Origin: Desulfocapsa sp.
Lineage (GTDB): Bacteria > Desulfobacterota > Desulfobulbia > Desulfobulbales > Desulfocapsaceae
Direction of reading: 5' to 3'
Length of the DNA stretch: 11,645 nucleotides
NCBI GenBank assembly: GCA_029934815.1
Contig: JAOZLM010000041.1
Location: 1-11,645, forward strand
Positions within the stretch are counted from its first letter, which is position 1, and the number at the start of each line of letters is the position of its first letter. Of the stretch, positions 6,941 to 11,645 are shown piece by piece. The translations under genes and the position numbers were made by a program. The notes under the pieces are model-generated. The model worked only from the letters and a program-made list of their open reading frames with translations. It did no database searches and was not told the DNA's origin.

Positions 6941-6957
6941 TGCACAAAGGATGCCAA
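6941..6957 (-). promoter_or_regulatory. Sigma-54 (-24/-12) promoter of the reductase operon
   Basis: On the minus strand TTGGCATCCTTTGTGCA carries the invariant GG (6955-6954) and GC (6943-6942) with exactly ten bases between them. TGGCAT agrees with TGGCAC at five of six positions and GTGC with TTGC at three of four. Transcription would start about 12 bases further on, near 6930, leaving a leader of about 40 bases before the cytochrome ATG. The response regulator encoded immediately upstream has the GAFTGA loop needed to activate such promoters, which supports the call strongly. Confidence 0.82.
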
Positions 6958-6967
6958 AACAAAAAGC

Positions 6968-6992
6968 TTGAAGTTACAGGGGAATTTTGAAG
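6968..6992 (-). promoter_or_regulatory. Candidate activator sites: TTGAAG direct repeat
   Basis: TTGAAG (plus-strand sense) occurs at 6968-6973 and 6987-6992, 19 bp apart, i.e. nearly two helical turns, just upstream of the -24 element. Spaced sites on one face of the helix would suit a regulator dimer, although enhancer sites often lie further upstream and are usually inverted repeats. Weak evidence. Confidence 0.25.
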
Positions 6993-7009
6993 GTTTCGGA
7001 GGGGGATTG

Positions 7010-7045
7010 CTTAAAAAACAGACAGGCCGCTGTCTATTTTTTAAG
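7010..7045. terminator. Hairpin terminator after the regulator gene
   Basis: GACAG and CTGTC (7021-7025 and 7030-7034) form the core stem with a GCCG loop. The flanks continue pairing, with one mismatch, into A- and T-runs, so the whole 36-bp element is almost self-complementary. On the minus strand it gives a stem followed by GTTTTTT, a good intrinsic terminator. It overlaps the TAA stop of the regulator (7043-7041). It separates the sensory operon from the sigma-54 operon, so the reductase genes depend on their own promoter. By symmetry it could work on both strands. Confidence 0.8.
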
Positions 7046-8423
7046 CAGAAGGGAGTTTTTTTCTCAAGGTCATTCGATTGATGCCAAGGAGATTGGCGGC
7101 CTGGACTTGATTACCGCCACAGAGATCAAGGGCTTTTTTGATCAATATCTGTTCAACTTCTGACAAAAGATGACGATAGGGGCGTGATTCATCTCCCTTG
7201 ATCAATTTGTCGATCTGGATAGTGACAACCTGCTCAAAATCACCTGGTGCCTCAGCATGGTTTTGAAGGACACAATCCTCTGCCGTAAGAACCATGGCTT
7301 TGGCCAGAACAATGGCTCTGCGAATGGTGTTTTCCAGTTCCCTGATATTGCCGGGCCAGGAATAGTGAGAGAGTTTTTCCAGGGCCTCATCACTGATCCC
7401 TTCCACAGGTGGAGACACCTGATGACCGTAACGGGAGAGAAAGTAGAGGATCAAGTCCGGCAGATCTGCTATTCGTTGTCTCAGTGGTGGTATGGTGATG
7501 GTCAGGACGTTGATCCGGTGTAACAGGTCAAGGCGGAACAAGGCATCCTCAGCCATTTGCTCAAGATTTTTATTGGTGGCAACGATGAGCCGCACATCGG
7601 TTGTCAACTGCTGGTTACTCCCCAGCCGTTCAAATGTGCCATCCTGAAGAACCCGCAGAACCTTAGCCTGAGCGCCAATGGGTAACTCCCCGATTTCATC
7701 AAGAAAGAGGGTTCCCTGATGACACTGTTCAAAACGACCGATCCGCTGTTTACTGGCACCGGTAAAGGCTCCGGTTTCATAGCCAAATAGTTCACTTTCC
7801 ACCAGCTCATTGGGGAGGGAGGCGCAGTTTACCACCATAAACGGACCATCTTTACGTGGACTGTGCTGGAGAATGGCACGGGCAGTCAGCTCTTTTCCCA
7901 CTCCGGTTTCCCCGGTAACAAGAACCGGTAAATCAGATCCTGCCATCTGGCCAATCTTTTTACACATGTTCAAAACTTCAGGACTGGAACCGACGATACA
8001 TTCCTGAGAGCTGCTCACATCCTCCCATTCTTTACCACAGCCACAATGCAGTTCTGCCTGGATTCTGCATGAGCTAAGTGCCTTTTCTATCACCTGCCGC
8101 ATTTCATCATTGTCAAAAGGCTTAGAGACATAATCAAAGGCGCCGTCCTTCATGGCCTGCATGGCGGAAGCAGAATCGGCAAAGGCGGTCACCATGATGA
8201 TTGGAACGTGAGGCTGCTGTTCTTTGATAATGGCAAGTGCTTCCAGTCCATCCATACCCGGCATGCGGATATCCATGAGCACCACATCCGGTGTCTCTCT
8301 GCCCACTGCTTCGATGGCCTCTCTACCATTCTCAGCGGTATGAATAGTATATTCATCACTAAAGGTTCGTTTAAAGGCGTAACGGACTGCCTTTTCATCA
8401 TCAACAATGAGCAGAGTTGTCAT
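7041..8423 (-). CDS. NtrC-family sigma-54-dependent response regulator
   Basis: The 460-residue protein has the three standard parts. The receiver domain (1-120) has acidic residues Asp8/Asp9, phosphoryl-acceptor Asp51, Thr79 and Lys101. The AAA+ domain (about 143-375) has Walker A GETGVGKE (171-178), the sigma-54-contacting GAFTGA loop (218-223) and Walker B TLFLDE (238-243). A Fis-type helix-turn-helix (about 437-456, GGNQVQAANLLGINRMTLRK) ends the protein. Start ATG 8423 gives the classic MTTLLIVDDE opening; the longer TTG reading at 8501 is unlikely. The gene overlaps the end of the kinase gene by 23 bp, so the two are probably translationally coupled. The linker between receiver and AAA+ domains is unusually cysteine-rich (Cys119, 127, 129, 142). 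The likely target is the -24/-12 promoter immediately downstream. AioR, which controls arsenite oxidase, has the same architecture. Confidence 0.94.
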   Translation of the reverse strand: MTTLLIVDDEKAVRYAFKRTFSDEYTIHTAENGREAIEAVGRETPDVVLMDIRMPGMDGLEALAIIKEQQPHVPIIMVTAFADSASAMQAMKDGAFDYVSKPFDNDEMRQVIEKALSSCRIQAELHCGCGKEWEDVSSSQECIVGSSPEVLNMCKKIGQMAGSDLPVLVTGETGVGKELTARAILQHSPRKDGPFMVVNCASLPNELVESELFGYETGAFTGASKQRIGRFEQCHQGTLFLDEIGELPIGAQAKVLRVLQDGTFERLGSNQQLTTDVRLIVATNKNLEQMAEDALFRLDLLHRINVLTITIPPLRQRIADLPDLILYFLSRYGHQVSPPVEGISDEALEKLSHYSWPGNIRELENTIRRAIVLAKAMVLTAEDCVLQNHAEAPGDFEQVVTIQIDKLIKGDESRPYRHLLSEVEQILIKKALDLCGGNQVQAANLLGINRMTLRKKLPSA

Positions 8424-9840
8424 AGGGTAGGATAAGTATAAGTGAAGTCCCAACGCGTTCACGGGAGACAATATCAAGACGACCACCATGCTGCTGGGCA
8501 ATATTCCAGGCTACAGCCAGACCCATGCCGGTTCCTTCTTCTTTGGTAGTAAAAAAGGGATCAAAAATATGCTTTAGATTTTCTTCTGAGATACCGTCAC
8601 CTGTATCCCCAATTGTACAGTGCAGAGCCTTGTCGACGCGGGCGGTACTTATGGTCAGTTCTCCCCCGGATGGCATCGCCTGCAGGGCATTTAAAATACC
8701 ATTCATCAAGACCTGTTTGATACTGGGACCGTCAACCTGCAGGAGAGCAAGGTTTTCCTCCAATTCTTTTTCAATATGGATCCCTGATTTTTCAATTTTA
8801 GGTCCGGTAATTGCCAGGACATCTTCAACCAGACTGTTTATATCAGTATCGCTGAAGGCCATTTCAGACTGTCGGGCAGAACGGAGAAAACGACTGACAG
8901 TAAAATCAATTCTGTCCAGTTCCTCTACTATAACCTCAAGATCTTCCCCTTCCAGTGGTTCTTCCTGCTCTCCGGCTCTCTGGATCAACATCTTAATCGA
9001 GGTCAGGGGATTCTTGATCTCATGGGCCAGGCCGGTGGAAAATTCACCAAGCGCGTAGAGTTTTTCCGTACGCACCAAATTTTCCTGGGCTGACCTGATA
9101 GCAGTGACGAGTTCTTTGAGTTGTCGAGACATGGTATTAAACGTCGTTGCCAGTTCACCAATCTCCCCAACACCTTTCTCAGGAATTGCCGTACCAAAAT
9201 CACCTTCACCCACCTTATGAGCAGCACGATTGAGCAGCAGTATGGGAGAGATTAACTGTCTTGCCATCCAGAGTGCAGCTAAAATAGCTATAACCAAAAT
9301 GATTCCAGTGATCGCCCACACTTTTTGTCTGGAAGTTTGCAAAGTATTGAAAAGCGGTTGCACAGAAATTCCCAGACGGAGATATCCTGCAACACCAAGT
9401 TGTCTGGAGCTAATGGGAATAAGAAGATCCAGGGGCTGATCTCTTCCTGCCTCCGTGAAATCCCGGAGGAAAACTGCCCGTTCCCTGGCGGGATCAAAAG
9501 AAGCTATGGGAGGGCGTATGATGGGTTCTCGCTCTCGCGCAAGAATAAGTTCCCCCTGATCATTATAAATCTCACCATAGACAAGAAAACGCTCCTTTGA
9601 TTCCAGGTAGGATTGGAGAAGACTATAGAGTGCATAGTCCTCATCATAAAGCAGTGGTTCCAGCAGTTGCTGCGGCATAATTTCACCCAGCTGCAAGGCT
9701 CGAATACGTAAATCTTCCTGCAGAATACGTTTTTCATCACGCAGGATCAGGGTTGCAACGGATAGAGCTGTTACCACAACAACAGCCACTATCGATACGG
9801 ACAGACGTACCGCAATGCGATTATACCAATGTAATACCAT
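8401..9840 (-). CDS. Membrane sensor histidine kinase
   Basis: The 479-residue kinase has one transmembrane helix near 12-32, a periplasmic region of about 140 residues, and a second helix near 174-192. These are followed by a HAMP linker (about 193-245), a HisKA dimerisation helix with phosphorylated His273 in LAHEIKNPLTS, and a HATPase domain. The ATPase motifs visible are the N box (Asn384 in GILNALQAMP), G1 (DTGDG, 412-416), the F box (FDPFF, 426-430) and G2 (GTGMGLA, 436-442). The periplasmic part has no PhnD-like fold of its own; that role is probably filled by the separate binding protein encoded 30 bp upstream. This contrasts with TtrS, where the two are fused, and resembles AioX plus AioS. 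It should phosphorylate the regulator encoded by the overlapping downstream gene. Confidence 0.93.
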   Translation of the reverse strand: MVLHWYNRIAVRLSVSIVAVVVVTALSVATLILRDEKRILQEDLRIRALQLGEIMPQQLLEPLLYDEDYALYSLLQSYLESKERFLVYGEIYNDQGELILAREREPIIRPPIASFDPARERAVFLRDFTEAGRDQPLDLLIPISSRQLGVAGYLRLGISVQPLFNTLQTSRQKVWAITGIILVIAILAALWMARQLISPILLLNRAAHKVGEGDFGTAIPEKGVGEIGELATTFNTMSRQLKELVTAIRSAQENLVRTEKLYALGEFSTGLAHEIKNPLTSIKMLIQRAGEQEEPLEGEDLEVIVEELDRIDFTVSRFLRSARQSEMAFSDTDINSLVEDVLAITGPKIEKSGIHIEKELEENLALLQVDGPSIKQVLMNGILNALQAMPSGGELTISTARVDKALHCTIGDTGDGISEENLKHIFDPFFTTKEEGTGMGLAVAWNIAQQHGGRLDIVSRERVGTSLILILPYDNSAHC

Positions 9841-9870
9841 GCCCCTATCTGTTCTCTCTCATTACAACCC

Positions 9871-10746
9871 CTATTCTTTCAACTGTTTCTGTAGCAAAAT
9901 TGCAGAACGGTACAGCTCAGGTGTTGCAATGGCAAAACCATCCATTTCAAGGTGCTGTAGCACAATCTTACCTCGAGGATCAGTGGCCATGCCGAGCAGT
10001 ATTTTTAGCAAAGCTCGCTTGGTCTCCTTATCAAGAGTCGGAGTTACCACCACGGGAGGCATACCAAACTCCCTGGACTTGTGAATAATACGGACCTCTT
10101 TGGTAAAAGAATCCGACAATGTATAGAGAGAATCAAAAATCAGACTATCCACAGCCGCCCCGTTGGCAATCCCTGTGGCAACCGCCTCAATGGATTTGTC
10201 ATGACTTTCTGTATAAAACGTTTTCTTAAAAAAATCTTTTGTCATATGTCCACGACTGTTCAGTGTTGCCACCGGATAGATACGACCACTGAGGGACAAA
10301 GGATCAGTGAAGGCAAAAACCTGACCCTGGAGCTCTTCAAGTGTAGTGGCCGGGTTATTTTTACCAGTAATAATGTATGACCGGTAGGCGGTCTTGCCCT
10401 TAACCACTGGTACTGCCAAGACTTCCAGACCAAAGGACTTTCGGCCGGCAAGATATCCGCCCGTACAGGTAAAGGCCATCTGCACGCTTGCATCATAGAG
10501 GAGTGTGTTGATTTCCTCGTAGGTGCGACGCTGTTTCAGGTGGACATGAGTACCCAGTTTTCCCTCTAGGTACTCACGAAATTCGGCAAAGTGAACCAAG
10601 GTCTGAGCAGGGGATGCCATTGCCGAAACTGCAAAGAAAAAATGGTTGGCATTCTGGGTTTCTTCTGACTGAGACAATACCTGATCAGGAAACAGCATGA
10701 AGAGCAAAAAGCAAATAACAAGAGAGCTAATTTTGATTTTCTTCAT
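9871..10746 (-). CDS. PhnD/AioX-like periplasmic binding protein
   Basis: This 291-residue protein has a Sec signal peptide (MKKIKISSLVICFLLFMLF, cleavage probably near residue 25) and the two-lobed phosphate/phosphonate-binding fold of the PhnD superfamily. Typical features are the strand FFFAVSAMASPAQT, a RTYEEINTLL segment, and AFTDPLSLSGRIYP, the usual hinge-side motif. No ABC permease or ATPase is nearby. Instead it is followed directly by a kinase and a sigma-54 regulator, so it is a sensor accessory rather than a transporter part. This is the layout of AioX, which binds arsenite and signals through AioS and AioR. The mature protein has a single cysteine, Cys94, in AFTCTGGYLAG, within the ligand-binding lobe. 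A sulfur-liking ligand is possible but not shown. The start is ATG 10746, with AGGTG eight bases upstream. Confidence 0.9.
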   Translation of the reverse strand: MKKIKISSLVICFLLFMLFPDQVLSQSEETQNANHFFFAVSAMASPAQTLVHFAEFREYLEGKLGTHVHLKQRRTYEEINTLLYDASVQMAFTCTGGYLAGRKSFGLEVLAVPVVKGKTAYRSYIITGKNNPATTLEELQGQVFAFTDPLSLSGRIYPVATLNSRGHMTKDFFKKTFYTESHDKSIEAVATGIANGAAVDSLIFDSLYTLSDSFTKEVRIIHKSREFGMPPVVVTPTLDKETKRALLKILLGMATDPRGKIVLQHLEMDGFAIATPELYRSAILLQKQLKE

Positions 10747-10993
10747 AGAAAAGCACCTGTAGACATAAATAGTTTGTACATCATTGTTATCATGGTAGGC
10801 GAAAAACCATCATAGATGCAACTTTCTTTTTTCTTAGCGCCAATGCAGAGAGTGAGCAATCTGTTTTTTGGGGTATAAATATTTTGCAAAGTTAAAAAGG
10901 ATTGGTAGGTTGTAAGGAGCAACAGGTGAGAGCCCTCCGGAGCCTTGAGATGTTTCCCGATAAGTCCAGATTACTAGTTCCGGTTGAGGGGAG

Positions 10994-11011
10994 TAACTAT
11001 GATGTAAACAG
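10994..11011 (+). repeat. Flanking repeat, left copy
   Basis: TAACTATGATGTAAACAG here resembles TAACTGTATGTAAACAG at 11535-11551, in the same orientation; the last ten bases are identical. The two copies bracket the transposase fragment, so they may be sub-terminal repeats of the element. Confidence 0.4.
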
Positions 11012-11081
11012 GTAGCCCCATCATTTTTTCCAGTACATGATTACAATATCAGTATACCTGAATTGAAGGTATAACTTAACC

Positions 11082-11087
11082 GAGGAG
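11082..11087 (+). promoter_or_regulatory. Ribosome binding site before the transposase fragment
   Basis: GAGGAG lies six bases before the ATG at 11094. It would allow the C-terminal fragment to be translated alone. The same bases also read as Glu-Glu in frame, so they may simply be coding sequence of the original, longer transposase. Confidence 0.45.
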
Positions 11088-11093
11088 AAACCG

Positions 11094-11495
11094 ATGGAAA
11101 AGCGAGTCGAAATTCTAAGAAGTATTCCAGGTGTGGGTATCATTGCTGCGATGGAGATCTTATTGAAACGCCAAGACATGAAACGATTTCATCGAGTTGA
11201 TCAGCTGGCAACATACGTTGGATTAACTCCGTCACAGTATTCGAGTGCAGATAAAATTCGTATGGGCAGAATAACTTGTATTGGGAAAAATTCAGTGCGA
11301 GCTATTCTTGTTCAAGCAGCTTGGTGCTTGATCCGTAAAGACGGAGTTATGCGAGAAAGATACGACAAAATTAAAGCTCGTGCTGGTGGAAAGAGGGCCA
11401 TTGTAGCAATAGCGAGACAGTTGCTGATACGAATGCGGAGAATATTGTTAGATGGAACGTTATATGTTCCTGGAGTAATAGCGTCAACTGGATAA
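11094..11495 (+). CDS. IS110-family transposase, C-terminal part only
   Basis: The 133 residues match the C-terminal Transposase_20 domain of IS110/IS1111 recombinases: LRSIPGVGIIAAMEILLKR, then LATYVGLTPSQYSSADKIRMGRIT, then NSVRAILVQAAWCLIRK. This domain carries the catalytic serine of these enzymes. Complete members have about 300-400 residues and begin with a RuvC-like DEDD domain, which is absent here. In-frame reading upstream of the ATG continues for nine codons (YNLTEEKP and before) to a TGA, and no DEDD motif was found in the 180 bp before that. It is most likely a 5'-truncated, inactive element. The good ribosome site at 11082 leaves open that the fragment is expressed. It diverges from the sensory operon and has no evident link to its function. 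Confidence 0.85.
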   Translation: MEKRVEILRSIPGVGIIAAMEILLKRQDMKRFHRVDQLATYVGLTPSQYSSADKIRMGRITCIGKNSVRAILVQAAWCLIRKDGVMRERYDKIKARAGGKRAIVAIARQLLIRMRRILLDGTLYVPGVIASTG

Positions 11496-11534
11496 CGATT
11501 TAGTGCGAAAGAGGCTTGGAGGACATCGTCAACA

Positions 11535-11551
11535 TAACTGTATGTAAACAG
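11535..11551 (+). repeat. Flanking repeat, right copy
   Basis: TAACTGTATGTAAACAG is the partner of the repeat at 10994-11011. It lies 40 bp after the transposase stop codon. Confidence 0.4.
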
Positions 11552-11617
11552 CAGTTTTTTTAACCACGAAGGGGAGAGTGCTGCCTCTGATTTGAATACC
11601 TCGAATTATTTACTTGC

Positions 11618-11637
11618 GGTTTCGTTTAACGAAAACC
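11618..11637. repeat. Near-perfect hairpin at the right edge
   Basis: GGTTTCGTTTAACGAAAACC folds on itself with one unpaired A; the core TTCGTT-T-AACGAA is exact. It could be an element end or an operator. No function is assigned. Confidence 0.35.
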
Positions 11638-11645
11638 ACGGATAG

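Larger units (their letters stand above)
10747..11093. other. Gene-free region between sensory operon and transposase
   Basis: These 347 bp separate the divergent sensory operon and transposase fragment. I found no GG-N10-GC sigma-54 element on the minus strand here. A weak sigma-70 pair, TTGCAT and TACCAT 18 bp apart, lies near 10822-10793 on the minus strand, and an ATGGT/ACCAT inverted repeat (about 10793-10811) sits in the same place. From about 10919 the composition changes to a GC-richer, structured stretch: a CTCCGGAG palindrome near 10935 and a hairpin at 10971-10996 (TTACT/AGTAA with an inner TTCC/GGGG stem). This part probably belongs to the mobile element and may be transcribed as RNA. 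Confidence 0.5.
11496..11645. other. Non-coding 3' flank of the transposase
   Basis: No gene is seen. The stretch contains the second flanking repeat (11535-11551), a weak stem AACTG/CAGTT followed by a run of seven T (to 11561) that could serve as a terminator, and a near-perfect hairpin GGTTTCGTT/AACGAAAACC at 11618-11637. It may be the right end of the IS110 remnant; in IS1111-type members the guide (bridge) RNA lies on this side. Confidence 0.4.

Noticed and set aside
6891..6962. Longer cytochrome starting at TTG 6962
   Set aside because: It would place the sigma-54 promoter inside the gene and put an unlikely 24-residue extension before a normal signal-anchor.
8424..8501. Longer response regulator starting at TTG 8501
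   Set aside because: The receiver domain begins at MTTLLIVDDE; the extension lies in the kinase gene and has no domain role.
8525..9058. Plus-strand open frame of 177 codons
   Set aside because: Antisense shadow of the HisKA/HATPase region of the kinase.
10747..10920. Sigma-54 promoter ahead of the sensory operon
   Set aside because: I scanned the minus strand for GG-N10-GC and found no acceptable match, so autoregulation through sigma-54 is not supported.
10919..11011. Group II intron 5' end (sequence begins near GTGAGAG)
   Set aside because: It lacks the usual GTGCG-type start, a domain V hairpin and any maturase frame; an IS110-associated structured leader fits the neighbouring gene better.
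1..11645. CRISPR arrays, tRNA or rRNA genes
   Set aside because: No regularly spaced repeats, cloverleaf with CCA end, or rRNA signature was seen on either strand.

Overview
The window reads as part of an anaerobic, respiring Gram-negative genome. The most likely source is a Desulfobulbales-like member of the Desulfobacterota. This guess rests on a twelve-haem periplasmic cytochrome, two Tat-exported redox subunits, sigma-54 control and an IS110 remnant; no marker gene is present to prove it. Nearly all coding capacity lies on the minus strand, so the operons read from right to left.

Layout from right to left. At 11094-11495 (plus strand) is the C-terminal part of an IS110-family transposase, next to about 350 bp of non-coding DNA. 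At 10746-7041 is a three-gene sensory operon: a PhnD/AioX-like periplasmic binding protein, a membrane histidine kinase, and an NtrC-type sigma-54 response regulator. A strong hairpin terminator overlaps the regulator's stop codon. Then comes a well-formed -24/-12 sigma-54 promoter at 6957-6941, followed by the structural operon: a dodecahaem NapC/NirT-like cytochrome (6890-5490), a Tat-exported four-cluster ferredoxin subunit (5379-4513), a Tat-exported molybdopterin oxidoreductase (4471-1940), a TorD-family chaperone (about 1862-1215) and a small secreted protein of unknown function (1218-637). Downstream, 505-264 holds a decayed moaA (molybdenum cofactor synthesis) with its middle deleted. 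The left edge has a perfect hairpin at 223-242 and no recognisable gene.

Model. The binding protein and kinase sense a small oxyanion in the periplasm. The regulator then opens the sigma-54 promoter and the reductase is made. Electrons would pass from the membrane pool through the cytochrome and ferredoxin subunit to the molybdenum or tungsten site. The arrangement recalls AioXSR/ArrXSR control of arsenic enzymes and the TtrSR/TtrAB tetrathionate system, but it lacks an NrfD/PsrC-type membrane subunit and uses a dodecahaem cytochrome instead. The substrate cannot be read from sequence; arsenic, antimony, selenium or sulfur oxyanions are all possible. The catalytic subunit also has an aspartate where its N-terminal iron-sulfur motif normally has the third cysteine.
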